DNA of 50,630 nt from a virus: IMG/VR virus record IMGVR_UViG_3300013119_000330, positions 1 to 50,630 of that record. One strand, given 5' to 3'. Below are positions 15,023 to 21,936 of this stretch, piece after piece. The number at the start of each line of letters is the position of its first letter. Position 1 is the first letter of the stretch. The notes under the pieces were generated by a model. It was not told the origin of the DNA and did no database searches. It saw only the letters and a program-made list of their open reading frames with translations. A program made the position numbers and the translations under genes.

Positions 15023-15592
15023 TTAAAATGATCCTATAATTCTTTTTTGTAATTCGCGCTTCATGCTTTTATAATCAATATCCCCAATCAGTGTTGGCGT
15101 TACTGACCTATGCACAAACTCCAGTTCAACAAGGGGAATCTTGGCGATTATCGCATCAGAAGATCTAACAAGATACTTAGACAGTGACTCTCTGGTGATG
15201 ATTGCTAGACTATTTTCTTGCCCAATCATATAGTAATCAGATTTGAGTGAGTCTATTAGCGGTTCGTTATCTTGGTTGTTCCCGATTTTATTTACAACTC
15301 TGACATTGACATTCTTTCTAAGGTTTCCCTTCTTTGTTATCAACCCGTGAGAAATAAATTTGAATTCCACATGATGATTGTGCTTGGTATCAAGATGATC
15401 GCGTCCAGTTTCATCAATCCACTTGAGGCGTCCTTCACTAAAGGCTTCAACACCCCCCTCTGCGAAGTCTGCTTTGTCGAACCTAAGTTTTCTCTCATTC
15501 AGAGATGGACCAATGGATGTCATCAGATTAGTATAACGTCGTCCATCGATCACTGTCGACAACTCTTTTGCGTATTGTTTCAAGGTGAGCAT
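15023..15592 (-). CDS. Putative restriction endonuclease between two methyltransferases
   Basis: 189 residues, ATG preceded by AAGGA. A candidate PD-(D/E)XK site: D65/D68 (G-R-D-H-L-D) followed by V-E-F-K-F with E76 and K78. Wedged with 0 and 1 base spacing between a D12-class methyltransferase upstream and a beta-class methyltransferase downstream, the same gene set as DpnII-type systems (two different methyltransferases plus one nuclease). I cannot verify homology to a known enzyme. Confidence 0.62.
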   Translation of the reverse strand: MLTLKQYAKELSTVIDGRRYTNLMTSIGPSLNERKLRFDKADFAEGGVEAFSEGRLKWIDETGRDHLDTKHNHHVEFKFISHGLITKKGNLRKNVNVRVVNKIGNNQDNEPLIDSLKSDYYMIGQENSLAIITRESLSKYLVRSSDAIIAKIPLVELEFVHRSVTPTLIGDIDYKSMKRELQKRIIGSF

Positions 15593-15593
15593 A

Positions 15594-16478
15594 TCAGTTC
15601 CTTTTGTAACTGGTTATTAGCAACTCTTTGCGATCTTTTTGTGCTTCTGTGTATACCTTACTAGATTGCATTGTATATGTCAAGTCCCAATCATTAAAAT
15701 AATAATCTGAAAATCGTTTTCTTAAAACTTCGTTAGAATTATATGTAATCATCCATTCATGCTTACACTTTACAACGTCGTCATAAAATCTCATGTGGTC
15801 AAAACCTGAGTGCATGTTGCCGTTCTTACCATAGAGGTCATCTTTAATGTCATATGGTGGATCGAGGAATACAAAGCAATCTTGCCCCTTTGCGTTCAAC
15901 ACGCGATCATAGTCAAAATTAGTGATTTTCCAATCCTGTATTATCTTAGAATATGCTGGCAGCTTGTTGATGCCAGTCATACTAAAGTTCGATTCTGATG
16001 CTTGCTCTGAAAAAGAACTGCTCTCACCAAGTCCAGAGAAACTACACTTATTTAGTATGAAAAAATATACCGCCTTAGTAAAATCATCGACACTTGCGAT
16101 GTCTGCCCTTGCTTTATTGAACAGTGCTCTGTGCTTTTCGATGTTATCCAAAATAGACCTGTCCCATTGCGACTTGTCTACTTTATCCTTTCTCAGGGGT
16201 TTGGTGACATACTCAATGGGTTTCTTGATGCGTGCCAACTCTTGATGCAGTGCTGGTCCTTTATCCCTTAGTTGCACCCAGAAGTTATACAAACTGTAGT
16301 ACGCATCGTTAACCCAGACCTTTGTACCTGGTCGTGTTTGTGTGACGTGTAGTGCCATTGAACCACCTCCGAGGAATGGTTCTCTAAATTCCTTAAACTG
16401 CTTAGGCAGATCAGGATCCAGTTTCTTGATGGCCCTGGACTTGCCGCCAGGGTAACGTAATGGTGTTTTCAATGCCAT
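15594..16478 (-). CDS. D12-class (Dam-like) adenine-N6 DNA methyltransferase
   Basis: 294 residues. SAM-binding start L-R-Y-P-G-G-K-S at 7-14, F-R-E-P-F-L-G-G-G-S at 31-40 and catalytic D-P-P-Y at 206-209 are the D12/Dam alpha-class signatures. It transfers a methyl group to adenine N6, often at GATC in this class; the target here is unverified. AGGAG precedes the ATG. It follows the lipoprotein 16503-17051 by 24 bases and heads the methyltransferase-nuclease block. Confidence 0.92.
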   Translation of the reverse strand: MALKTPLRYPGGKSRAIKKLDPDLPKQFKEFREPFLGGGSMALHVTQTRPGTKVWVNDAYYSLYNFWVQLRDKGPALHQELARIKKPIEYVTKPLRKDKVDKSQWDRSILDNIEKHRALFNKARADIASVDDFTKAVYFFILNKCSFSGLGESSSFSEQASESNFSMTGINKLPAYSKIIQDWKITNFDYDRVLNAKGQDCFVFLDPPYDIKDDLYGKNGNMHSGFDHMRFYDDVVKCKHEWMITYNSNEVLRKRFSDYYFNDWDLTYTMQSSKVYTEAQKDRKELLITSYKRN

Positions 16479-16502
16479 TTGTTTGTGCTCCTATTTTTAT
16501 AA

Positions 16503-17051
16503 TTACCAGTTAACGCCAGTTGTAATTGCAGTTGCCCAATAGTTGTTGACATCAGGTATGAAACTGAAGTGTACTGGTACGCTGAACATGCCAGCATCCA
16601 GAGTGTATCCAACTGCGCCGATCAGGTGAACAAACTTATCCTCTCCTGATGGATCGTGGAACGATAGGTTTGGACCTACGGCGATCTGAAATGACTTATC
16701 AATCTCAAATCCAATCAGTGCTCGAACTGATGGAGAGATAACACTCTGATCTAATCCTGAAAGACTTACGTTCTGAATGAACAACACGTCCAACCAATCT
16801 CCACCTGGCATGCATTGCTGTAACTCGTACCCCATAGTGGTCATGTGTGGGCTCTTGAGTTTTGACTCCTCACCATTAGAGTCTGGTTTGTGTGAGTCGT
16901 TAGCATACGCATAACCGAATCGGACACCTGACCGCTTGGTCCACTTGCCTTGTCCCTTGGCGTCTGTTGGGTGTGCCGATGCCTGGGGACATCCTGCTAG
17001 TGGTGCAACGATTAACATCGCGAGTGCACAGATTAAAATTTTCTTCAACAT
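16503..17051 (-). CDS. Beta-barrel-like outer-membrane lipoprotein
   Basis: 182 residues. N-terminal lipoprotein signal M-L-K-K-I-L-I-C..., lipobox L-A-G-C at about 18-21. The mature part shows alternating hydrophobic strands with glycines and aromatics and ends in N-W, typical of small outer-membrane barrels. The combination of lipobox and barrel is unusual, so a plain signal peptide is an alternative. It is co-directional with the methyltransferase block and may alter the infected cell surface. Confidence 0.68.
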   Translation of the reverse strand: MLKKILICALAMLIVAPLAGCPQASAHPTDAKGQGKWTKRSGVRFGYAYANDSHKPDSNGEESKLKSPHMTTMGYELQQCMPGGDWLDVLFIQNVSLSGLDQSVISPSVRALIGFEIDKSFQIAVGPNLSFHDPSGEDKFVHLIGAVGYTLDAGMFSVPVHFSFIPDVNNYWATAITTGVNW

Positions 17052-17083
17052 AGTTTCTCCTTTTTTTGTTGATTAAATAAAAG

Positions 17084-17157
17084 CGCCCTGGGTAGGATTC
17101 GAACCTACGACCTGCGGATTAGAAGTCCGATGCTCTATCCAGCTGAGCTACCAGGGC
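17084..17157 (-). tRNA. tRNA-Arg (TCT)
   Basis: 74 bases, full cloverleaf, 5' end at 17157, acceptor GCCCTGG paired with CCAGGGC, discriminator G73. Anticodon TCT at 17123-17121 in loop CTTCTAA reads AGA. No CCA is encoded. G73 also occurs in bacterial tRNA-Arg(UCU). It would support AGA/AGG codons in phage genes. Confidence 0.95.
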
Positions 17158-17164
17158 ATATATA

Positions 17165-17257
17165 TTAGTGACTTCTTCTACGCCACCAATCAAATACTAC
17201 ACTGCCGAGGAAAATCCCAGCAGAGAGAGCGACAATATCAATTATAAATCCGAACAT
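17165..17257 (-). CDS. Single-pass membrane mini-protein
   Basis: 30 residues: hydrophobic helix F-I-I-D-I-V-A-L-S-A-G-I-F-L-G-S-V-V-F, then D-W-W-R-R-R-S-H. First ORF after the promoter at 17285-17313 and just upstream of tRNA-Arg. Function unknown. Confidence 0.55.
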   Translation of the reverse strand: MFGFIIDIVALSAGIFLGSVVFDWWRRRSH

Positions 17258-17284
17258 GTTTTATCCCTTCATTGTTGTGTAACT

Positions 17285-17313
17285 ATTGTATCAACACTTA
17301 AATTGAAAGTCAA
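17285..17313 (-). promoter_or_regulatory. Sigma-70-like promoter for tRNA-Arg and the island
   Basis: Minus strand: TTGACT (17313-17308), 17 bp, TACAAT (17290-17285). Probably transcribes the membrane mini-protein, tRNA-Arg, the barrel lipoprotein and the methyltransferase block. Confidence 0.75.
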
Positions 17314-17546
17314 GCGTTTTTTGCTCTTGAAATGATTTTTAAAAATTTAGCACGAATCCACTCACACTCACCTGTAGACATTCTTATTTGGCATCTATAC
17401 TCATCCCTGTGCCAAAAGTAATCGTCCGTAACGCTCGGCAAGTCGTGTATTCGCTTCTTCTGAGTTACTAAACCAATCTCTCCGCAATCCTTTGTAGGTT
17501 CCGTAACTCTAACGATGTCTCCAATGTCAAACTCTTGTCTGTGCAT
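17310..17546 (-). CDS. K-V-G-D family mini-protein (I-G-D variant)
   Basis: 78 residues: F-D-I-G-D-I-V-R-V, I-G-L-V-T-Q, C-Q-I-R-M-S-T-G-E-C, then K-F-L-K-I-I. Same strand order as the array at 7337-7893, with a longer central loop. Function unknown. Confidence 0.68.
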   Translation of the reverse strand: MHRQEFDIGDIVRVTEPTKDCGEIGLVTQKKRIHDLPSVTDDYFWHRDEYRCQIRMSTGECEWIRAKFLKIISRAKNA

Positions 17547-17558
17547 AAACCTAACTAC

Positions 17559-18065
17559 TTAAAACCAATCGTCGTCGTCCCAGTTGAACGGGTTGTCATA
17601 TTCATCCGTATCACTAGGATCCTTCTTGTTGCCACTAGATACCTTAGTTGATGGTACGTAAGGTGGTACAATTGGCGGTTTCTTGGTTGTTTTTGCTGAA
17701 GATCTTTTAGTGTATTGCTTTTGCTTCAGCACCTTCTTTTTCTTTTCAAACTTTCTTCTCAATATCTCAACCTTATCGTGCCTTTCGATAATACCCTGGG
17801 ACATTGCTGGCAAATAAGACGGGTCTCCCCCGTCAAACACTCTTACTTTTTCTCCCGACTTGAGAGTGAGTACAGGGTCTCCACCGATGATAGAAGGATG
17901 TGCAATAAGTTCCGATGCTGTCAGGTTCTTATAGAGAGTCTTCACTCGCCCCTCAATTACACTCGTTACGGGTACCCTAAAAGTACCCTTACTATCAGCC
18001 TCCACGACTGTTCTCTCCCCATCATAGAGGAAAGAGACATGTTTTATAATCCTGGTTGACTTCAA
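17559..18065 (-). CDS. Hypothetical protein with basic linker and acidic tail
   Basis: 168 residues from the TTG at 18065, 7 bases after a strong GGAGGT; a TTG at 18080 is an alternative. The N-terminal 90 residues are beta-rich with a V-L-T-L-K-S-G-E-K-V-R-V-F segment. Then come a Lys-rich stretch, a Pro/Ser linker and a tail rich in Asp ending D-D-D-D-W-F. An acidic-aromatic tail of this kind occurs in phage proteins that interact with SSB partners; that link is speculative. Confidence 0.6.
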   Translation of the reverse strand: MKSTRIIKHVSFLYDGERTVVEADSKGTFRVPVTSVIEGRVKTLYKNLTASELIAHPSIIGGDPVLTLKSGEKVRVFDGGDPSYLPAMSQGIIERHDKVEILRRKFEKKKKVLKQKQYTKRSSAKTTKKPPIVPPYVPSTKVSSGNKKDPSDTDEYDNPFNWDDDDWF

Positions 18066-18070
18066 GTCAC

Positions 18071-18298
18071 TCACCTCCAACGCCTCTTCTCGTAGCAGAT
18101 ATGGTACTCATCGCAGATCTGAACTTCTCTGGTTTCTTCCCAGCAATAATTCCTGTTACAGACCTCAACCCTCTCCTGTCCATAATAACAGTCGTATTCC
18201 GTGTGAGAATATTCTGGGTGATATGGGTCGCAATCATCGTCTAGCAAAATTAGACATCCTTGCAACATACAAAACAAAACCAATAATACTACTCTCAT
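18071..18298 (-). CDS. Small cysteine-rich lipoprotein
   Basis: 75 residues. Signal M-R-V-V-L-L-V-L-F-C-M with lipobox L-Q-G-C at 12-15. The mature part has seven more cysteines and many Tyr/Glu residues, so is probably disulfide-bonded in the periplasm. The ATG overlaps the stop of 18295-18438 as ATGA. Comparable in layout to 1584-1853 and 30988-31245. Confidence 0.72.
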   Translation of the reverse strand: MRVVLLVLFCMLQGCLILLDDDCDPYHPEYSHTEYDCYYGQERVEVCNRNYCWEETREVQICDEYHICYEKRRWR

Positions 18299-18438
18299 GT
18301 TCTACCCCAAATCAAAGTTCTCAACGACTTCACTCCAACTTCGGCCGCAATCAACGTACCATAGACAGCTGCACCAAGAATTAAAGGTGCTGCGAGAATG
18401 GCAACATCAAGACAGAGTGTTATGTCATCCCGTTTCAA
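18295..18438 (-). CDS. Small membrane protein, TTG start
   Basis: 47 residues from a TTG at 18438 with GAGG 8 bases upstream. K-R-D-D-I-T then a long hydrophobic stretch L-D-V-A-I-L-A-A-P-L-I-L-G-A-A-V-Y-G-T-L and a basic tail. The stop overlaps the next ATG as ATGA. Function unknown. Confidence 0.55.
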   Translation of the reverse strand: MKRDDITLCLDVAILAAPLILGAAVYGTLIAAEVGVKSLRTLIWGRT

Positions 18439-18685
18439 AAGTAATCCTCAATTCTTTAATACGAGCACAAAGTTTGGCGTACTTCTCTGGGACGTGGCCC
18501 TCTTTCTTCCTCTCCAAGATCGACACCAGTGGTTCTGCCCACTCATCGACGGATGGCACATAGACCAAGTACTTGTCGCCAAACACTTCCTTGTAAAACA
18601 TCCCCTCAAGTCCATTACAATTAGTGCCAAAGAGATCATAATCTCCAATAAAAATTAACGCTTCGCCCTGTTTAACTTCACTCAT
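18425..18685 (-). CDS. Small SH3-like protein
   Basis: 86 residues: V-K-Q-G-E-A-L-I-F-I-G-D-Y, then Y-L-V-Y-V-P-S-V-D-E-W and a basic helical C-terminus. The first 55 residues follow the K-x-G-D mini-protein pattern. Function unknown. Confidence 0.6.
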   Translation of the reverse strand: MSEVKQGEALIFIGDYDLFGTNCNGLEGMFYKEVFGDKYLVYVPSVDEWAEPLVSILERKKEGHVPEKYAKLCARIKELRITFETG

Positions 18686-18689
18686 CTAC

Positions 18690-18782
18690 CTAGTCCCTGT
18701 AATCATAATTAATGATAGCAAAACAAAAAAATAATAGCAACACAAAAAAGAACTTAAAAATAAAACCATCCGTAAGCAGCAT
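18690..18782 (-). CDS. Single-pass membrane mini-protein
   Basis: 30 residues: M-L-L-T-D-G, then an extreme Phe/Leu helix F-K-F-F-F-V-L-L-L-F-F-C-F-A-I-I and a short charged tail. It fills the gap between 18797-19000 and 18425-18685. The ribosome-binding site is weak. Confidence 0.45.
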   Translation of the reverse strand: MLLTDGFIFKFFFVLLLFFCFAIINYDYRD

Positions 18783-18796
18783 GTTGCCAAGAGCGC

Positions 18797-19000
18797 TTAA
18801 CGCTTTGTGAGTTGCCAAATCCATACTTCCTCCACAATGCCCGTGGTCCAAGCTACGCGATACCTCTTCGCACTAACTGGTTTGATAACAATACCCACGC
18901 AAGCAGAAATATCCTCCCCCAAGAACTTTGAATATTCTCTGGCATCCAACCCAATTAGCATGCCTGGGTATATCTCGTTTGGTTTTAATCTCTTAGACAT
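18797..19000 (-). CDS. K-V-G-D-like mini-protein
   Basis: 67 residues: I-Y-P-G-M-L-I-G-L-D, V-G-I-V-I-K-P, R-Y-R-V-A-W-T-T-G, then W-I-W-Q-L. Member of the same small beta family. Overlaps the end of 18985-19245. Confidence 0.65.
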   Translation of the reverse strand: MSKRLKPNEIYPGMLIGLDAREYSKFLGEDISACVGIVIKPVSAKRYRVAWTTGIVEEVWIWQLTKR

Positions 19001-19245
19001 TTTTTATTTTGTGATATGTATCGACTGATGTGATGACAGATGTCAAGACTGTCACCTTCGAATCCTCGATCAAGTTCTTTATAAGACTCTAGTGCCTCTC
19101 TGGTTAATATAAACAATCTCGCAAATAAATCTGCTCTTGGCCCAAGATCTGATAATTGTTTCGTGTCCAAGTCATCCACTGAATACCCACTGTCTTCGTC
19201 AGACTTCCAATGGTAACCACTCCCCACTCTCCATTCTTTTGACAT
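18985..19245 (-). CDS. Hypothetical helical protein
   Basis: 86 residues, mostly helical with an acidic centre. Overlaps 19199-19432 by 47 bases at its start and 18797-19000 at its end. Not recognised. Confidence 0.55.
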   Translation of the reverse strand: MSKEWRVGSGYHWKSDEDSGYSVDDLDTKQLSDLGPRADLFARLFILTREALESYKELDRGFEGDSLDICHHISRYISQNKKCLRD

Positions 19246-19432
19246 CTTTCTTTCTAATTAAACTCCACGACTTAAATTTGGTAATCCTACCCTCGTTTAA
19301 CCCGTTTAACAATAAAACATTGTAATAATCATTGGGAAGAAACCCAACTACTTTTCCAAAAACATTAATTGGTTTACCTAGAGGAAAGTCCCTTAAGTAA
19401 ACCTCATCGCCTCTGTTAAACTCCCTGTCCAT
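19199..19432 (-). CDS. Mini-protein whose start codon lies in a hairpin
   Basis: 77 residues: F-N-R-G-D-E-V-Y-L-R, V-F-G-K-V-V-G-F, Y-Y-N-V-L-L-L-N-G: the local SH3/KOW-like pattern. Its AUG falls within the hairpin at 19423-19456 and has no obvious ribosome-binding site upstream, suggesting controlled or coupled translation. Confidence 0.65.
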   Translation of the reverse strand: MDREFNRGDEVYLRDFPLGKPINVFGKVVGFLPNDYYNVLLLNGLNEGRITKFKSWSLIRKKDVKRMESGEWLPLEV

Positions 19433-19456
19433 ACTAAGTAATTAGTACAGACAGGG
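19423..19456 (-). promoter_or_regulatory. Hairpin enclosing a start codon
   Basis: Inverted repeat: 19423-19429 pairs with 19450-19456 (7 bp, CCCTGTC/GACAGGG), then a 2x2 mismatch, then 19432-19437 pairs with 19442-19447 (6 bp), loop of 4. The AUG of 19199-19432 (19432-19430) sits across the mismatch. No T-tract follows, so it is not a typical terminator. A translational switch or processing site is inferred. Confidence 0.6.
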
Positions 19457-19470
19457 GTTCAAAAGGTGAT

Positions 19471-19908
19471 CTAATTTACCTCTACTAATTCGATATCAAA
19501 GTTGAGATTCTTGCCTGCCATAGGATGATTAAAATCAATCACAACAAACTCCTCCTCAACCTGATTAATCACTCCACGAACTGGCTGATTCTGTACGTTT
19601 CCTTCAATAACCACTCCCGCTTCAAACTCAAAGTTCTCTGGAAATGATTGTTTTGGCACAGATTGGATGCCTTCAGGATTATGTTCACCATAAGCCTGTT
19701 CAGGTTCAAGTGTAACAGTCTTCGTTTCGCCAACCTTCATCCCATTAACAGCTGCGTCAAATCCAGGGATCATCTGCCCTGCACCCACAGTAAACTCAAT
19801 GGCCTCGCCACGGTCATACGAACTATCAAAAACAGTTCCGTCCTCGAAGGTTCCCTTGTAGTGAACATGCACTGCACGACCTTCCTTTGCTATTGTCTTC
19901 TTACCCAT
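19471..19908 (-). CDS. FKBP-type peptidyl-prolyl isomerase, SlyD-like
   Basis: 145 residues. The FKBP start V-H-V-H-Y-K-G-T-F-E-D-G-T-V-F-D-S-S and G-A-G-Q-M-I-P-G-F-D-A-A are followed by G-M-K-V-G-E and then a SlyD-type insert domain with P-E-Q-A-Y-G-E-H-N-P and V-I-D-F-N-H-P-M-A-G-K. The histidine-rich metal-binding tail of SlyD is absent. It should catalyse cis-trans isomerisation of prolyl bonds and act as a holdase in the cytoplasm. One of five folding or quality-control genes in the window. Confidence 0.93.
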   Translation of the reverse strand: MGKKTIAKEGRAVHVHYKGTFEDGTVFDSSYDRGEAIEFTVGAGQMIPGFDAAVNGMKVGETKTVTLEPEQAYGEHNPEGIQSVPKQSFPENFEFEAGVVIEGNVQNQPVRGVINQVEEEFVVIDFNHPMAGKNLNFDIELVEVN

Positions 19909-19922
19909 TTTATGTACTCCTT

Positions 19923-20177
19923 TTAATTGTTTTGGTTAAGATCTTTTTTTCTCTTCATTTTTTTCTTGAGGTATTTTCCAACCTCTGATTCTAGTTCAAC
20001 CTCCTCCAATCCCTCCTCTTCTGGAGGTTCCCATATGTCCCACTCTACATTATCCATATTATCCTTTCCGTAGATGTAAGTCAAGTGATTTTCGAAATCT
20101 TTTGCCTTACAGTCAAAAGTCGAAGTCCTATCTTCGATATGATTATTCTTGAGAATATATACTGTCGCTTCAATCAT
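19923..20177 (-). CDS. Hypothetical acidic protein
   Basis: 84 residues; beta-rich N-terminus (A-T-V-Y-I-L), Glu-rich middle, Lys-rich end. The start overlaps the stop of 20174-20611. Not recognised. Confidence 0.6.
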   Translation of the reverse strand: MIEATVYILKNNHIEDRTSTFDCKAKDFENHLTYIYGKDNMDNVEWDIWEPPEEEGLEEVELESEVGKYLKKKMKRKKDLNQNN

Positions 20178-20611
20178 CCAACAATCCTTATAACTGGTCT
20201 TAATTCGGAAGAGAACCCCTTCTCTTCATAGTATTCTAAATCCATCTCATTCAACTTCTTAAAGACCGCGCTCAACTTATCAGAAGAATTGGGTCCAAAA
20301 ACTACACTCGACGGGAATGAAACAAAGTTTAAAAACTCATCCAGTTCCCTCTCAATGTTGGTTGTGGATATACCTCGCATGTCCAGGGTTCTGTATCTTT
20401 TCTGTGTTCTTCTATATTTCTTGTTCTCAGCATATTTGATTCTCATATTACCACAGTCAATCATTTGCCAAAACTGCGCCTTCTTGATTCTATTTACTCT
20501 GTCCCTAAACAAGTAAAACCAATACGCCCTAGTCTCTTTGATCAACAGCCCTGTACCAATATCTGTCATGATCATGTCGCCTGGTTTTACATTGTACCTC
20601 TCTTCTATCAA
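20174..20611 (-). CDS. K-x-G-D family protein with helical extension, TTG start
   Basis: 145 residues from a TTG at 20611 that overlaps the stop of 20608-20724 as TTGA. Starts with V-K-P-G-D-M-I-M, then T-G-L-L-I-K-E and F-Y-L-F-R-D-R like the mini-protein family, followed by about 85 charged residues. Longer readings (TTG 20710, ATG 20677) would overlap the membrane peptide gene. Confidence 0.6.
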   Translation of the reverse strand: MIEERYNVKPGDMIMTDIGTGLLIKETRAYWFYLFRDRVNRIKKAQFWQMIDCGNMRIKYAENKKYRRTQKRYRTLDMRGISTTNIERELDEFLNFVSFPSSVVFGPNSSDKLSAVFKKLNEMDLEYYEEKGFSSELRPVIRIVG

Positions 20612-20724
20612 TCTCTCGTTCTCCAGAACAGATAAACCTGAAGGACAAACAAGGCCACTATCGCGAGAATATACCATTGCCTGTTCTCCATCGTTATGAC
20701 ACCATACCAATCGTTTACTTCCAT
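20608..20724 (-). CDS. Small membrane protein
   Basis: 38 residues: M-E-V-N-D-W-Y-G-V-I-T-M-E-N-R-Q, then helix W-Y-I-L-A-I-V-A-L-F-V-L-Q-V-Y-L-F-W and R-T-R-D. Internal ATG gives a 27-residue alternative. The stop overlaps the TTG start of the next gene (TTGA). Confidence 0.55.
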   Translation of the reverse strand: MEVNDWYGVITMENRQWYILAIVALFVLQVYLFWRTRD

Positions 20725-20729
20725 AACAT

Positions 20730-20906
20730 TCATTCTCTCACCAAACTTAAATCCCCAGACCACACCCAAAGTCTCTGCTCACCGAAGAGCACTAGAAGTT
20801 TGCCCACCTCATTTGGCTCCTTGAGTATTATACCATGCTTCACCTTGGGGGATAACAAGGGATCATGGTGCCAGTGAGTATATTTTACCAAATCTCCGAC
20901 TCTCAA
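20730..20906 (-). CDS. K-V-G-D mini-protein, TTG start
   Basis: 58 residues. The TTG directly follows the TAA of 20907-21110. R-V-G-D-L-V-K-Y-T, then H-G-I-I-L-K-E, L-L-V-L-F-G-E and a C-terminal D-L-S-L-V-R. A strong match to the family start motif supports the TTG. Confidence 0.62.
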   Translation of the reverse strand: MRVGDLVKYTHWHHDPLLSPKVKHGIILKEPNEVGKLLVLFGEQRLWVWSGDLSLVRE

Positions 20907-21110
20907 TTATTTGTCAACACCAAACCTTGTCTTGTACCACAACCTCTCATGAGTATAGTATAGGACCGTCTTGGTCAAAATCTCTATGCCACTAAACATT
21001 GCTGCATAGTCAATGCTACCAGTCATTATCCACGATAATATGAACGTGTCCAGTGTTCCTACAATTCTCCACGTTAGCGCCTTAGCGACGTGTCTCTTCT
21101 TTTGTACCAC
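20907..21110 (-). CDS. DUF2061 small membrane protein
   Basis: 67 residues. A-K-A-L-T-W-R-I-V-G-T-L-D-T-F and T-K-T-V-L-Y-Y-T-H-E-R-L-W are the hallmark of DUF2061 proteins, which have two transmembrane helices and unknown function. First gene after the promoter at 21144-21172. Such proteins also occur in marine bacteria and phages. Confidence 0.9.
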   Translation of the reverse strand: MVQKKRHVAKALTWRIVGTLDTFILSWIMTGSIDYAAMFSGIEILTKTVLYYTHERLWYKTRFGVDK

Positions 21111-21143
21111 TATTACCTCTCCTTTGTTTGTTATTGTTTATAT

Positions 21144-21172
21144 ACTATACCAGATATGTTTTATGAAGTCAA
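21144..21172 (-). promoter_or_regulatory. Sigma-70-like promoter for the DUF2061 operon
   Basis: Minus strand: TTGACT (21172-21167), 17 bp, TATAGT (21149-21144). Confidence 0.75.
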
Positions 21173-21185
21173 TCTTTTTTTTATG

Positions 21186-21557
21186 TTATGGTAGGGGGCG
21201 TCCAATATAATTATTCCAGGCATATCTCTTTCTCTTTTCGAGATAATCTTCCTCGTCTTCGCAGTCATATGATTCTCTTTCGAATGGAATGTCATAATAC
21301 GCCTTCCTGCCGTTGCCGTGTCTCAAGTATCCCTTCATCCAGTACCATCCGTAAAGAATTAGAAATCCGACAAAAAAGCACTCGATTTGCTGCTGAAAAT
21401 GGATACACTCGTGGCGCCTGGTTGTTTCGCCTACTTCTCCGCGACACCAGACAAAAATACCAAGATTAATCGCTCCGATCTCAATTGGAGCAATCTTGCT
21501 CAACCAAACTGGGACTCTACTATTCTCTATGAAAATAGGCGTTAATGATTTCAGCAT
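21186..21557 (-). CDS. Membrane protein with HEXXH metalloprotease-like motif
   Basis: 123 residues. H-E-C-I-H at 49-53, then F-Q-Q-Q-I-E and a hydrophobic segment (about 58-72), with A-Y-Y-D-I-P-F-E-R-E-S-Y downstream providing a possible third ligand (Glu). The H-E-x-x-H-x-x-Q pattern with a following membrane segment recurs in small phage proteins of unknown role. Catalysis is unproven. Confidence 0.65.
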   Translation of the reverse strand: MLKSLTPIFIENSRVPVWLSKIAPIEIGAINLGIFVWCRGEVGETTRRHECIHFQQQIECFFVGFLILYGWYWMKGYLRHGNGRKAYYDIPFERESYDCEDEEDYLEKRKRYAWNNYIGRPLP

Positions 21558-21807
21558 CAGTCTTACCTCCGTCGTAAACCCACAACCATTTTTTGTAGAG
21601 CCAACCTTGACCGTTTTCAGACCTCCTTAGATTAGTAAAATATGATTCATACTTAACTCCTGGGACCATCCGTACAAGGGCCTTATCGCTATAACCGTCT
21701 CCTCTTTGCTCTATCCTAAGAAGTAAACCGATCCACTCGTGTCTTGGAAAAATATAGTGATGAACAAGGTCCCCCACTTTCGGTTCTTTTCTACTGGTTC
21801 GTACCAC
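21520..21807 (-). CDS. K-V-G-D mini-protein, extended
   Basis: 95 residues from a GTG: E-P-K-V-G-D-L-V-H-H, W-I-G-L-L-L-R-I, A-L-V-R-M-V-P-G, then an additional W-L-Y-K-K-W-L-W-V region. Same family start motif. Overlaps the start of 21186-21557. Confidence 0.65.
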   Translation of the reverse strand: MVRTSRKEPKVGDLVHHYIFPRHEWIGLLLRIEQRGDGYSDKALVRMVPGVKYESYFTNLRRSENGQGWLYKKWLWVYDGGKTDAEIINAYFHRE

Positions 21808-21815
21808 ATAAGTAA

Positions 21816-21896
21816 CTAGTATTTACAAGAACATTCTGTCTGCTGATATTCAATTTGCCTATCGTAATCCCTATACCAAAACACTACCGCAGTCAA
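21816..21896 (-). CDS. Possible membrane mini-protein
   Basis: The open frame encodes a hydrophobic helix (I-L-W-S-L-I-L-T-A-V-V-F-W) followed by a charged, Cys-containing tail. The frame is open further upstream but has no ATG or GTG before the helix; the given start is a TTG inside the helix. It resembles the other small membrane genes but the start is unresolved. Confidence 0.3.
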   Translation of the reverse strand: MTAVVFWYRDYDRQIEYQQTECSCKY

Positions 21897-21936
21897 TATT
21901 AGAGACCAAAGTATTAAGGAAGTTTGTTCAAGAACT

